The notes under the pieces: generated by a model
Seen by the model: only the letters and a program-made list of their open reading frames with translations
The model's database searches: none
Told to the model about the DNA's origin: nothing
DNA from: JAAFHB01 sp038236995
GTDB lineage: Bacteria > Bacteroidota > Bacteroidia > Bacteroidales > Prolixibacteraceae
Assembly: GCA_038236995.1 (NCBI GenBank)
Contig: JBBRZE010000004.1
Span: 1 to 64,000 of the forward strand
Length of the DNA: 64,000 nucleotides
Reading direction: 5' to 3'
In this document: piece by piece, positions 10,129 through 18,933 of the stretch
How positions within the stretch are numbered: position 1 is the stretch's first letter
How the letters are laid out: each line of letters starts with the position of its first letter
Program-made: the position numbers and the translations under genes

Positions 10129-10455
10129 TTATCCAATTTTTTGAGCGTTCTTTTTAATGATATCGGTGAGTAGATGGTGTTGCCATGCGATCCACATTCG
10201 GATCTGATAATCAAAAAGTCCCAGTTCCTTTTTTTTGCATCATAGAAGCACTGTTCTGCCCAGTATCGGTTACTTTGAAAGTCGCATATTCTACCCTGCT
10301 ATATTCGGTAATCCCGCCATTGCTAAAACTAAATTTCTCCTTTGGCTTCTTCTCTTCTGTACAGGTGATGACTAAAGTCCTTGCCCTGGCTTTTTCTTCT
10401 TTCCCGTCCCAGTGCCAAACAGCTACCGTAAGTCCCAAAAATATTTGCACCCATT
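10129..10455 (-). pseudogene. IS701-like transposase C-terminal remnant with two frameshifts
   Basis: Three frames must be joined to read it. The first gives VAVWHWDGKEEKARARTLV and KFSFSNGG (10450 down to about 10275). The second gives RYWAEQCFYDA. The third gives KKELGLFDYQIRMWIAWQHH and runs to a TAA at 10129-10131. This order matches the C-terminal part of DDE transposases of the IS701 type: a beta-strand block, then the catalytic-glutamate helix, then a YQxRxWxxWHHH-like block. The switch between frames two and three falls at a run of eight A on the coding strand (T8 at about 10229). The 5' two-thirds is absent and I see no terminal inverted repeats, so the element is inactive. Confidence 0.75.
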
Positions 10456-10466
10456 TGCCGTTTTTC

Positions 10467-11369
10467 TTATTTTAACCAATCAATTAATTTTAGACTAATG
10501 AATTCGGAATATACTTTTGCTCCTTCGGAATTAAGATGTGATGGGTTTTTAAAATACTTATTGTTTGAAACGAAAAGACTATCTGAAGAGTAGTTGTGTA
10601 AATTAACTTTAATAGTATCACATATTTTTTGTGAAAATGAAAAGCAACCTTCGCATTTTTCATAATTCGGGGAAATTACTACAAAGAGAGGTATCTTTTT
10701 CTCTTTGCAAACATTAACAAAGTCATAAAAGAACCGTACCTTACTTTCATCATAATTGATTTTTGCTTGTATAAATGCTTTTATCGGTAAATTCCAACAA
10801 CCAATTTTAGGCAAGAAACCATTGTTTGACTTATCAATATTTGTAAATTCAATATTACCTTCGATAATTCTTAGTAAAAGAGAATTGTATGGATATGATT
10901 TAGAAAAAAGTTTTATTTTCTCAAAATACGACCTTTGCTCGACGACTTTTTTTATGGAAGGATATTTATTGCAATAGGGTAACAGTACAGAAAGTTTATC
11001 ATACTGATTAGTTCCTAACTCAAAATCCATCCCCTCATATAATTCTAATACAATCAATTTTGGTTGATATCTTGTAAATATTACATCCAATATGGCTTTA
11101 TGATATACAATAGACTGATTATCTAATCCAACATTATAAGTCGATAATCCGGTCATTTGTTCAATAATATCAGGATCGTAATGTTGTGCAGCTCTTGAGC
11201 TGCCAAAAATTAAAATATCAGATTTGACATTCTCTAAAACGTTGGTAATCCTATAAGACTTTCCTTTTTTTTGTTTAAAATAAAAATATTCCATTAAATG
11301 TCCTAATACAAAATCTATTGATAAAACCAATACAGAAAAAAGTACAATTTTAAAAATGATTTTTTTCAT
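10467..11369 (-). CDS. SGNH-hydrolase-like protein, partner of the MBOAT acyltransferase
   Basis: This 300-residue protein has one N-terminal membrane anchor (residues 5-23), and the rest is predicted to be periplasmic. ILIFGSSRAAQHYDP near residue 53 carries the SGNH block-I serine, and NPSHLNSEGAKVYSE near residue 273 matches the block-V histidine region. Such proteins pair with AlgI-like MBOAT acyltransferases and accept or transfer acyl groups onto exported polysaccharide. The stop lies 2 bp from the MBOAT stop-proximal boundary (10467-11369 versus 11372), so the two are coupled. O-acetylation of the capsule is the likely role, by analogy with alginate acetylation. Confidence 0.78.
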   Translation of the reverse strand: MKKIIFKIVLFSVLVLSIDFVLGHLMEYFYFKQKKGKSYRITNVLENVKSDILIFGSSRAAQHYDPDIIEQMTGLSTYNVGLDNQSIVYHKAILDVIFTRYQPKLIVLELYEGMDFELGTNQYDKLSVLLPYCNKYPSIKKVVEQRSYFEKIKLFSKSYPYNSLLLRIIEGNIEFTNIDKSNNGFLPKIGCWNLPIKAFIQAKINYDESKVRFFYDFVNVCKEKKIPLFVVISPNYEKCEGCFSFSQKICDTIKVNLHNYSSDSLFVSNNKYFKNPSHLNSEGAKVYSEFISLKLIDWLK

Positions 11370-11371
11370 AA

Positions 11372-12802
11372 TTAAAATTGAAAATAAATAAATTGACCTC
11401 CATCAAAAACACCAAATAATAATATAGTAAAAATTAAAGATATGTATGCACCCCATCTAAGAATAGGATTCTGATTATCTAATAAAACAAAATTGCTATC
11501 TCTTCTTTCTTGTAAAAACTCAAAAAATAATAATGTAATTATTCCCATGCTTCCTAAAACTATAGAATCTATATTATCGATAAATAGGCTGCCTCTTTTT
11601 GTGAATATTGAACGTACTATTATAAAAGCATCATTTACATTATTCGCTCTAAAAAATATAAACGCAAAACAGGATAGAAAAAACGTAATTAGAACTTGGG
11701 TTAAGTGGTATAACCTGTTTAGCTTATTAATACCGGTTAGTTTATTCATTTTATCTCTAAATCCTTGTGAGATAATGGCAAAAACCAAATAGAAACCATT
11801 GAGAGCGCCCCATATAATATAGGTCCAATTGGCACCATGCCATAATCCGCTGATAACAAAAACTAGAAGTAAATTGAAATACCAACGTGGAATTGAAACT
11901 CTATTGCCTCCGAGTGAAATATATAAATAGTCCTTAAACCATGTAGATAATGAAATATGCCAACGCTTCCAAAATTCAGAAATATTTTTTGCAAAATATG
12001 GGCGATTAAAATTAGTCATTAATTTAAATCCCATAACTTTTGCTGCACCTATTGCTATATCTGAATAACCCGAAAAATCACAATATATTTGAAAAGCAAA
12101 AAATATTGTGGCTAAAATTAAGGTCGTACCATTATGATGTTCGGGATTGTTGTAAACAGCATTTACATAAACTGCTAATCTGTCGGCAATAACCAATTTC
12201 TTAAATAATCCCCATAGCATCAACTTGAGTCCTTCTACAACTCTATCATATTCAAAATCATATTTTTCTCTAAACTGGTGTAACAAGTTTTGAGGACGCT
12301 CAATTGGTCCAGCTACAAGTTGGGGATAAAACATTACATATAAAGAATAAATGCCAAAGTGTCTTTCTGCCTTTTGATGACCACGATATACTTCTATCGT
12401 ATAACTCATTGCCTGAAAAGTGTGAAAAGAAAGGCCAATTGGCAATAGAATTGATAAATAAGGAATTGGATTAGTTAAGCCAAATCCATGCATTAGAAAC
12501 GAAAAGTTATGATTCAAAAAATTAAAGTATTTGAAAACAGCTAGAACTCCAATGTTAGCAACCAAACTAAATATTAAAAACAGTTTCCGACGACTCTTTT
12601 CAGCATTTTCGATATATATACCAGCAAAATAATCTATCACAATGGTAAATCCCAAAATCAGAATATAAATTGGAACAAATGCCATGTAAAAATAACAACT
12701 ACTTATCAATAGTAAAAGCCATCTTTTGTTAAACGGTATCGTAAAATATAATGATGTAACAATAACAAAAAAAAACAAAAAGTGAAAAGAATTAAATAGC
12801 AT
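11372..12802 (-). CDS. MBOAT family membrane-bound O-acyltransferase (AlgI-like)
   Basis: This 476-residue polytopic membrane protein has about ten hydrophobic segments. Key motifs are PIGLSFHTFQ near 121, the PQLVAGPIERP segment near 160, SEFWKRWHISLSTWFKDYLY near 275 and ISGLWHGANWT near 317, with the presumed catalytic His at 322. Members move an acyl group, usually acetyl, across the inner membrane for transfer to polysaccharide. The SGNH-like protein encoded directly downstream is the expected periplasmic partner. Length and motifs are complete. The codon use is A/T rich like the neighbouring genes. Confidence 0.93.
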   Translation of the reverse strand: MLFNSFHFLFFFVIVTSLYFTIPFNKRWLLLLISSCYFYMAFVPIYILILGFTIVIDYFAGIYIENAEKSRRKLFLIFSLVANIGVLAVFKYFNFLNHNFSFLMHGFGLTNPIPYLSILLPIGLSFHTFQAMSYTIEVYRGHQKAERHFGIYSLYVMFYPQLVAGPIERPQNLLHQFREKYDFEYDRVVEGLKLMLWGLFKKLVIADRLAVYVNAVYNNPEHHNGTTLILATIFFAFQIYCDFSGYSDIAIGAAKVMGFKLMTNFNRPYFAKNISEFWKRWHISLSTWFKDYLYISLGGNRVSIPRWYFNLLLVFVISGLWHGANWTYIIWGALNGFYLVFAIISQGFRDKMNKLTGINKLNRLYHLTQVLITFFLSCFAFIFFRANNVNDAFIIVRSIFTKRGSLFIDNIDSIVLGSMGIITLLFFEFLQERRDSNFVLLDNQNPILRWGAYISLIFTILLFGVFDGGQFIYFQF

Positions 12803-12894
12803 ACTCTGTAAAATGATTTTATATGTTGTTCATTTCTGTTTCTTAAAATTTTGCTTAAAACGTAAGTAGGTTTAATGAATTAAGTTCAAAATTT

Positions 12895-13023
12895 TCAAAT
12901 TCCATCAATAACGACATATTCTAGGTTTGGGTAATTCAGGTTAATAACAGACAATAAGGTCTCTTCAAGAAACTGAACTTGATTAAATGAAGTAGTAATA
13001 ACTGATATTTTAGGTAAATTCAT
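12895..13023 (-). pseudogene. Truncated second copy of the GT2 gene 5' end
   Basis: Read from the ATG at 13021-13023, this stretch encodes 42 residues beginning MNLPKISVITTSFNQ, followed by a TGA at 12895-12897. By hand alignment 34 of 42 residues match the first 42 of the GT2 protein at 9188-10024, and the DNA is equally similar. The rest of the gene is missing; the similarity ends at VIDG, where a stop follows at once. It is a leftover of duplication or of a recombination event that replaced part of the capsule cassette. No product is expected. Confidence 0.85.
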
Positions 13024-13074
13024 TTTTTCTTTTAAAAATTCCACTTTCATTGATTTTTGTACCTATTCCATTTT

Positions 13075-14388
13075 CTAATTTTTACGAAAACGAATTAAGT
13101 TAGTTGCTTTTATTGCAATTAGTTGTTTATAGTAATTACTAATCAAACCCAGAAATACAAATTGTAAAACTAATGAATGCTTTTCCCAGAATGCTTCCTG
13201 TGTCCAGGCTATGATAATCCAAAAAAATGAACTAATAACAAGCAATTTCATTATGTCATTTTGATAATTATCTTCTTTTTTTAATATTTTCCATAATTTT
13301 ATTGAATTTCTATATAATAACAGTAAAATTAATGCGTAAATAAAGGTTCCTATAATTCCAAAATGAAATAAAGATGTAATAATAAAATTGTGAGCAGATG
13401 CAGTATCAGTTGGTAGTCCGTGATTATAAAGCTCATTATACCCGTATCCCAACCACATCTTTTCTTTCCAGGCATCTATTGCATAAGATCTTGAAACAGA
13501 TCTACCTTTATCCCATTCAGGATTGTCAACATCAACTGTAAAATTAATTATTTCCGTTATCCTTTCTGCCGGGTCATATCCATTCTGCCTAAGAATATTA
13601 CCAAATAGTAGGTAGAAAACGCCTATAATTAAAAGCATATTCAAAATTTGAATTACTGATTTAACTACCTTTTTTGAAAAAACGAAAACATAAATAACAC
13701 TAATAAGAAAAAGTGTAAACAAGTATCCTCTTCCGAATGAGTAAATTACAGAAGCATAAATACTAAGTATAGCAGAAATGAATACTACTTTTTCCCATGA
13801 TTTACTTTTGTTTAGTGCAAAATATAGTGCAGAAATATATACAAAAGCCACTAAAACCAATTCATAAACTGACTCCTTTTCACCGGCTACATCAAGTGCT
13901 ACTCGGATGTCAGAATCAGTTAATTTAGTATTCCCTAGATGGAAGGAATATAAGGTAAAAAAAAATGAAACGATTAAAGCAAAAGAACTTAAAATTGCAA
14001 TCTTTTTAATATTCTGAATAATCTTTTCTGGATCAATCTTAAAAGTCGATAAATCAATAATAATAAAAATACTGAGAGTGCAAAGAAAATGTGAAATTTG
14101 TGAATTTTTATCATAATCCCCCCAACTTTTTGCCAGTTGAAAAAAAGCAAACAACAAATAGACATAACAAAGTGGAATAATAAAATCATTATTCGAAAAT
14201 CGCTTTTCGTTAAATTGCAATTGAATTAAATAAATAAATATAATTGCTAAGATTGCAATATCAATCCATTTTACGTATATACCGGGTACACGATATATTG
14301 ACTGAACATTTACCCCTAACATGCTTGCTATAGCAGTTCCCATTAAAATAAACAGAAAAACTAAAACAACAAATTTATATTTAGCCAT
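13075..14388 (-). CDS. Wzy-type O-antigen/capsule polymerase (O-antigen ligase family)
   Basis: This 437-residue inner-membrane protein has about 11-12 hydrophobic segments and a larger periplasmic loop after residue 260. YSFGRGYLFTLFL near 218 and AHNFIITSLFHFGIIGTF near 330 fit the Wzy/WaaL (O-antigen ligase) domain. In a locus with a Wzx flippase and Wzc it most likely polymerises lipid-linked repeat units on the periplasmic face. Sequence conservation in this family is always low, and the very high A/T content is usual for wzy genes. A ligase function cannot be excluded. Confidence 0.85.
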   Translation of the reverse strand: MAKYKFVVLVFLFILMGTAIASMLGVNVQSIYRVPGIYVKWIDIAILAIIFIYLIQLQFNEKRFSNNDFIIPLCYVYLLFAFFQLAKSWGDYDKNSQISHFLCTLSIFIIIDLSTFKIDPEKIIQNIKKIAILSSFALIVSFFFTLYSFHLGNTKLTDSDIRVALDVAGEKESVYELVLVAFVYISALYFALNKSKSWEKVVFISAILSIYASVIYSFGRGYLFTLFLISVIYVFVFSKKVVKSVIQILNMLLIIGVFYLLFGNILRQNGYDPAERITEIINFTVDVDNPEWDKGRSVSRSYAIDAWKEKMWLGYGYNELYNHGLPTDTASAHNFIITSLFHFGIIGTFIYALILLLLYRNSIKLWKILKKEDNYQNDIMKLLVISSFFWIIIAWTQEAFWEKHSLVLQFVFLGLISNYYKQLIAIKATNLIRFRKN

Positions 14389-14425
14389 ATTTATAAAAAC
14401 TTAAAAAGGAAAATCATCATTACCG

Positions 14426-15073
14426 TTATTTTCTTAAACTTTGTTCAATAAATTCATTAATGTTATAAAAATATTTTTCTATATTCAGCCAAACAATTTT
14501 ATCTTTATCCCACCATTTAATTAAAAGTAATTTTTCAATAATATCTGGAGCGAATCTAAATTTCACAACCTTAATGGGGCAACCAATGGCAATTGCATAT
14601 GGCGCAATATTTTTGCTAACAACGGCTCCAGCACCAATTATTGCGCCATTTCCAATAGTTACTCCATCAAGAATTGTCACATTAGCCCCTATAAACACAT
14701 CATTGCCAATAATAATTGTTTTAGTTTCCTCAATTTTATTTTCTGAAGAAAAAGTAAATCCATTTTGTTTTAACGTGGAATAAAATGACGGACAAGTTGA
14801 TATTCCATCAATAGGGTGTACGCCAAAGCCACATAAGAGATTTGGGCCAATGGAACAAAATTTTCCAATTTCAGTATTTGATACATTTGCATTTACACTT
14901 AAATACGTTCCAAAACCAATACTAACATTATAGAATGAGGATTTTTTGTTAATAACAACTCCCCGATTAATTCTGCAGTTATTCATTGAATTAAATACTA
15001 AAGCCATTACTTTCCGATATAATTTCAGTTGAAACATAGTAATATTATTATATAAAAATCGGATTATCCTCAT
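14426..15073 (-). CDS. Hexapeptide-repeat O-acetyltransferase (CatB/xenobiotic acyltransferase type)
   Basis: The protein has 215 residues and left-handed beta-helix repeats: VSNTEIGKFCSIGPN near 65, then IIIGNDVFIGANVTILDGVTI and NGAIIGAGAVVSKNI from about 120 to 160. The histidine in GFGVHPIDG near 83 is at the position of the catalytic His of CatB-like enzymes. It would acetylate a sugar hydroxyl or amine using acetyl-CoA in the cytosol, before export. It is separate from the MBOAT pair, so this polysaccharide may be acetylated at two positions. The acceptor is unknown. Confidence 0.88.
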   Translation of the reverse strand: MRIIRFLYNNITMFQLKLYRKVMALVFNSMNNCRINRGVVINKKSSFYNVSIGFGTYLSVNANVSNTEIGKFCSIGPNLLCGFGVHPIDGISTCPSFYSTLKQNGFTFSSENKIEETKTIIIGNDVFIGANVTILDGVTIGNGAIIGAGAVVSKNIAPYAIAIGCPIKVVKFRFAPDIIEKLLLIKWWDKDKIVWLNIEKYFYNINEFIEQSLRK

Positions 15074-15167
15074 GGAGGTTCTATAATTTAAAATTTAGCG
15101 TGGTTCTAAAAATTGATTTTTAGAATGTCGTTTAAAAAAGGTTCTGGTTTAATTTCACGTTAGATAT

Positions 15168-16148
15168 TTACCAATAACAAGCTCCTTCTACTTTATTTGC
15201 TCCCATAGGCTTAGCACTTTCACCAGGGCGAATCCAATTTTCATTCATTAAGCATGAATATGAGCCATGAGGTATTCCCCATTCTTTTACTCCATAATTT
15301 GGATCTTCCCAACGTCTGCCGCGGATACCAAACAGCAATTGCAAGGCTCCTCCCAAATGGATTGCTTTTTTGCCTGTACGTTTTACATGGGCTGCTAAAT
15401 GAAATCCATAAGCCCCTGCACCAATCAGGCATATGTCGTAATCTTCTTTATCAATTTCTGTTTTCATGTATTCCAAGGCTTCAAACCAATCAATAAATTG
15501 TGTTTTTTCACCCATCAGACTTTGTATTGCCTTGATAGTTTTCAGTTCAAAATAAGGTAGTATATTTCGTTTAAAAAGATATTCCTTTCTTTTATACTGC
15601 TGTTCTATTTCATTATCAAAAGGGTGAACTACCAATATTTTTTTACCTTTTAAGGCTTCTGTCCAGGGATTCTCAGCCCAAAAAGGTTCTAATAATCTTA
15701 AATGAACTTTTTGTGCCTTTCTCAATTCCTTATCAAAAAAAATCTCATGTTTCAACCATGATCCCAATATATCGACTTCTGGAATATCCGTTAACATCAA
15801 TTCACAGAATTGCTCAATTTTATCAACTGTGGGTGGAAAAAAACCAGACCATTGTTGCATTTTATTCAAAATGTTAGATTCCCACCACCAAGGATAGGTC
15901 TGTCCTTTTATATAAGGAATAACCCCATTTTGTTGTATATGAACTCCTAAATAATTCATCAAACATGCCATTTCTGTACCTCCAAACCTCGCAATCATAC
16001 ATGGTTTCTCAGCCATTAAGGCTTCATATATTTTTCGTGAAGCAGAATCTGCATCTTCATCGCAACTAGGCTTTGCAATTAACTGTCCAAACGCGTTAGC
16101 ATAAATCTTGCGAAGGGCGTTGAGTGTGTAATTAGTAGCTTTGTTCAT
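15168..16148 (-). CDS. Putative GT-D-like glycosyltransferase
   Basis: This soluble protein has 326 residues and no signal peptide. The motif PCMIARFGGTEMACL near residue 48 resembles the ARFGDGE motif of DUF1792/GT-D glycosyltransferases. The C-terminal part has DICLIGAGAYGFHLAAHVK near 245 and KKAIHLGGALQLLFG near 265, as expected for the second half of that fold. In some families such domains add a hexose to a glycan. It lies between wzx and the acetyltransferase in the capsule locus. The assignment rests on motif resemblance; GGTE in place of GDGE loses the Asp seen in characterised members, so activity is uncertain. Confidence 0.6.
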   Translation of the reverse strand: MNKATNYTLNALRKIYANAFGQLIAKPSCDEDADSASRKIYEALMAEKPCMIARFGGTEMACLMNYLGVHIQQNGVIPYIKGQTYPWWWESNILNKMQQWSGFFPPTVDKIEQFCELMLTDIPEVDILGSWLKHEIFFDKELRKAQKVHLRLLEPFWAENPWTEALKGKKILVVHPFDNEIEQQYKRKEYLFKRNILPYFELKTIKAIQSLMGEKTQFIDWFEALEYMKTEIDKEDYDICLIGAGAYGFHLAAHVKRTGKKAIHLGGALQLLFGIRGRRWEDPNYGVKEWGIPHGSYSCLMNENWIRPGESAKPMGANKVEGACYW

Positions 16149-16333
16149 TTCTTACGTTTATTAAGCATTTCTCTTTTTAAATCCCTTTTGAGTGAAATTC
16201 TGTTTTTCGTTTCAACCTTAATTGCATAATTCATTTCAATATTCATTCAGATAACGATGACATTGTTTGAGTACTCTAAAATCATAATACAAAGACAAAA
16301 AAAAAAACAATAAATACCAAATAAATCATAAAA

Positions 16334-17866
16334 TCATTTGAATTTAAGATGAAATCGATTAGATATAAAGTTCCTTACATATATTCTTGTAGTATGATCA
16401 ATTGCTAAAAAATAAGTACTCCCTAAAATACCAATAGACGATGTAATTGAAACAATAAGGAATTGAATTAATCCTTTATCCATCTGGTAATAAATGAATG
16501 CTGGAATTGGCACTGAAATAAATATTACCTTGGATATTGGGAAAATAGTATTTTTTAAAAATGATCTTATTGACAGATTTATCCATTTATTTAAATAATA
16601 TAATACAAAGGAAAATTCAGCAATTGTTCCTCCTATATATACAATAAACGGCACATATGGAGGAAACTCCATTTTCAATAAAACATATGAAACAGGTAAA
16701 ACCATAAGCAACGCAGTACCAGCAGTTAAATTAATAACCTTCATTTTACCAGTAGCATGAATGGCCATAATGAATGGTATGGATAAAGAATGCAAAATAG
16801 TCTGCAATAATACTAAACGACAAAAAAGTAAAGTGTTTAATGGTACTGTTTTCAACCACCAAAATAAAAGCGTCTCTAGTTCAAACATTACTGGTAACGT
16901 AATAAAAAGCATAAGTATGAATGCAAATTTTGCATTCTGATATAACAGTTTGTGTAAATCAGCTATTTTATTTCCTGCATACAACTTGGTAATCTGCGGT
17001 GTAACTGCAGTTTGAAAATTACTGGCAAATCCATTTATGGCGTTATTCACTTGAAATGAAATAGCTCGTGCTGCATTGACAACGGGACCGAAAAATATAT
17101 TTAGTATTATATTAATACCTTCATTTGCCGCTGTGGATGCCAGACTTCCAAATAAATTCCAACCTGAAAAACTCATCATCGATTGAAATAAATCTTTATC
17201 CCATACATAACGAAATTTGCATTCCGCATATTTATTAGTGCAATATATTCTGTAAATGGTATTTATCAATAAATTTACCATGAAAATCAATATTGAATAA
17301 ACTATTAGTTTATCATGGCTGGAAACTAATAACAAATAAACCACCAATAATTTTAAAGAAACATCAAAAATACTTACGTAAGCAATTACATTCATGCGCT
17401 CATGAGCAATAATGCTAGCATTATAAGGTACCTGGATAATAGATATTAAACTTGCAAAGACTGAAAATTGATATACCCATTGAACTGCATTCATTCTATC
17501 CGAAGGTATGTTCATTTTATTATTCAAAAACCATAACCCAATAGTTTCTGCTAATATTAAAATAATGATTGCCAGGCAGAAATGAATTATCAACGATGTA
17601 TAAAATGTTGTTTTTAATTTTTCAAAATCATTCTTGCCCATTTGAAAAGTCAGAAATCGTTGTGTTCCCGAGGCCATTGTTACACTTAAAAAACCAAACA
17701 TTACGACAATTCCGCCAACAACATTATAAATTCCAAAATCTTCTATGCCCAAGGTATTCAGTACAATCCGTGAAGTATATAACGACACTGAAAGTGTAAT
17801 AAACATCCTAAAATACAGCAATATAGTGTTTTTAGCTATACGCTTATTGTTTTCGGTATTCGACAT
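16334..17866 (-). CDS. Wzx-type polysaccharide flippase (MATE/MOP superfamily)
   Basis: This 510-residue protein has 12-14 predicted transmembrane helices. The N-terminus, with LYFRMFITLSVSLYTSRIVL and LGIEDFGIYNVVGGIV, is characteristic of Bacteroidota oligosaccharide flippases. It moves undecaprenyl-diphosphate-linked repeat units across the inner membrane for Wzy. The start codon at 17866 lies only 28 bp from the 21-bp tandem repeat array (17895-18062), so its expression signals are within or beyond that array. The A/T-rich composition of the variable cassette ends around here. Confidence 0.92.
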   Translation of the reverse strand: MSNTENNKRIAKNTILLYFRMFITLSVSLYTSRIVLNTLGIEDFGIYNVVGGIVVMFGFLSVTMASGTQRFLTFQMGKNDFEKLKTTFYTSLIIHFCLAIIILILAETIGLWFLNNKMNIPSDRMNAVQWVYQFSVFASLISIIQVPYNASIIAHERMNVIAYVSIFDVSLKLLVVYLLLVSSHDKLIVYSILIFMVNLLINTIYRIYCTNKYAECKFRYVWDKDLFQSMMSFSGWNLFGSLASTAANEGINIILNIFFGPVVNAARAISFQVNNAINGFASNFQTAVTPQITKLYAGNKIADLHKLLYQNAKFAFILMLFITLPVMFELETLLFWWLKTVPLNTLLFCRLVLLQTILHSLSIPFIMAIHATGKMKVINLTAGTALLMVLPVSYVLLKMEFPPYVPFIVYIGGTIAEFSFVLYYLNKWINLSIRSFLKNTIFPISKVIFISVPIPAFIYYQMDKGLIQFLIVSITSSIGILGSTYFLAIDHTTRIYVRNFISNRFHLKFK

Positions 17867-17894
17867 TTTATTTCAGCGAGAAAAAAGATACGAT

Positions 17895-18062
17895 ATTCCC
17901 AAGGTCATACCAGCCATTCCCAAAGTCATACTTAGCATTCCCAAAGTCATACTAGGCATTCCCAAGGTCGTACTAGCCATTACTAATGTCATACTAGGCA
18001 TTCCCAAGGTCGTACTATGCATTCCCAAGGTCGTACTAAGCATTCCCAAGGTCGTACTGGGC
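17895..18062. repeat. Array of eight 21-bp tandem repeats upstream of wzx
   Basis: Eight direct units of exactly 21 bp run without spacers. The core reads ATTCCCAAGGTCGTACTA on the plus strand, followed by three less conserved bases. Units 4, 6, 7 and 8 are nearly identical, whereas units 1, 2, 3 and 5 carry scattered changes. Because 21 is a multiple of three, open frames run through on both strands as heptads (IPKVVLG-like on plus, STTLGM-like on minus), but these lack start signals and look incidental. Two DNA turns per unit would place repeated sites on one helix face. Function unknown. Confidence 0.93.
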
Positions 18063-18105
18063 GTTCCTTTGGCAAAATGGGAGGAAAATGAAAGAATTAA
18101 ATGAA

Positions 18106-18180
18106 AGGCGCATATGTAAAGGTGTGGCCCATTCACCTCTACGAGCAGGTGTTGCAATGGTTTCACCTGCATATGCGCCT
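18106..18180. repeat. Nested inverted repeat forming a possible three-way junction
   Basis: Outer arms AGGCGCATATG (18106-18116) and CATATGCGCCT (18170-18180) are exact complements. Between them are two further hairpins: AGGTG/CACCT (18120-18124 with 18134-18138) and GCAGGTG/CACCTGC (18145-18151 with 18164-18170). The structure could form in DNA or in RNA transcribed on either strand. It lies just after the end of the 18193-18933 gene, so it may act as a terminator-like or processing structure, although there is no T-run. A REP-like element is the other possibility. Confidence 0.6.
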
Positions 18181-18192
18181 CTCTAAATCTTT

Positions 18193-18933
18193 CTATTTTT
18201 CATTGGTTCCGGCTGGAGCTTCTCCGTTATCCTTCATTTTTTTGTTTTCGGGTTTGGAGGCTCTACGCACCCGTTTTTTCAGATCCTCAAAGGAATAATC
18301 CTGCGCCTTAGCGCGATCGGTTGCATTGTAGAGTATCTTACCCGCTGTAAGTATTTCAGTGAGTTGCCCAAATAAATCATTCAGCAAGCCTAAATTATCC
18401 TGTACAATCTTTTTTCGGTTACTAAATATTTCAGCCTGTTTTAATTTGTCATTCTTAAGGGACTTATTTGCAGATGCAAACAGCTCAATAGCCTCCTCTG
18501 TAAGTCCCTGTTCAACGAGCGCCTCCTTAAAATTTGCAATATTAGCACTTATCGTAGACAGACTTTTAATAGCACCTTCTGCATCGCTATCAGTAATAGC
18601 CTTACGCAACATTGCATTACCGTAGTCTGTATGATCGGTGTGGGAGAATTTAATGTAACCCGTCAGCCTGTTTATAGGATTAATCAGACTGTCGAGCGTT
18701 TTATTTATCCTCTCTGTAATAACTTTCTGCCGCTGAATTTCAGATTGTGGGATAACTACCTCAAATACCTTCTCAATGTTGGTTTTGAAGTCTTCCAGGT
18801 ACGCAGATGTAAACTTCTTCGAATAGGCCATAAAATCGGACAGATCGCGTTTCAGACTATCGGCTGCAATGCCACAAGTCACGGGTAATTCCGCATCCTT
18901 ACATTTGTACTGACGAATCATAGGTGTTGCCAT
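18193..18933 (-). CDS. Uncharacterised helical protein
   Basis: I do not recognise this 246-residue protein. It has no signal peptide or membrane segment. Most of it reads as amphipathic helix: residues 20-120 and 140-230 are rich in Lys, Glu, Ala and Leu with few Pro or Gly, and the last 25 residues are basic and probably disordered. The near-complete 5' start MATPMIRQYKCKDAEL is unambiguous. Its base composition is more balanced than the capsule genes next to it. It lies alone between the repeat elements and the toxin-antitoxin pair, which suggests an accessory gene. Confidence 0.65.
   Translation of the reverse strand: MATPMIRQYKCKDAELPVTCGIAADSLKRDLSDFMAYSKKFTSAYLEDFKTNIEKVFEVVIPQSEIQRQKVITERINKTLDSLINPINRLTGYIKFSHTDHTDYGNAMLRKAITDSDAEGAIKSLSTISANIANFKEALVEQGLTEEAIELFASANKSLKNDKLKQAEIFSNRKKIVQDNLGLLNDLFGQLTEILTAGKILYNATDRAKAQDYSFEDLKKRVRRASKPENKKMKDNGEAPAGTNEK

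Noticed and set aside
17895..18062. CRISPR array
   Set aside because: The units are contiguous 21-mers without unique spacers and no cas genes are present.
17745..18172. Open frames on both strands through the 21-bp repeats, giving IPKVVLG or STTLGM heptads
   Set aside because: A repeat whose length is a multiple of three keeps any stop-free frame open; neither frame has a ribosome site, family similarity or support from neighbours.
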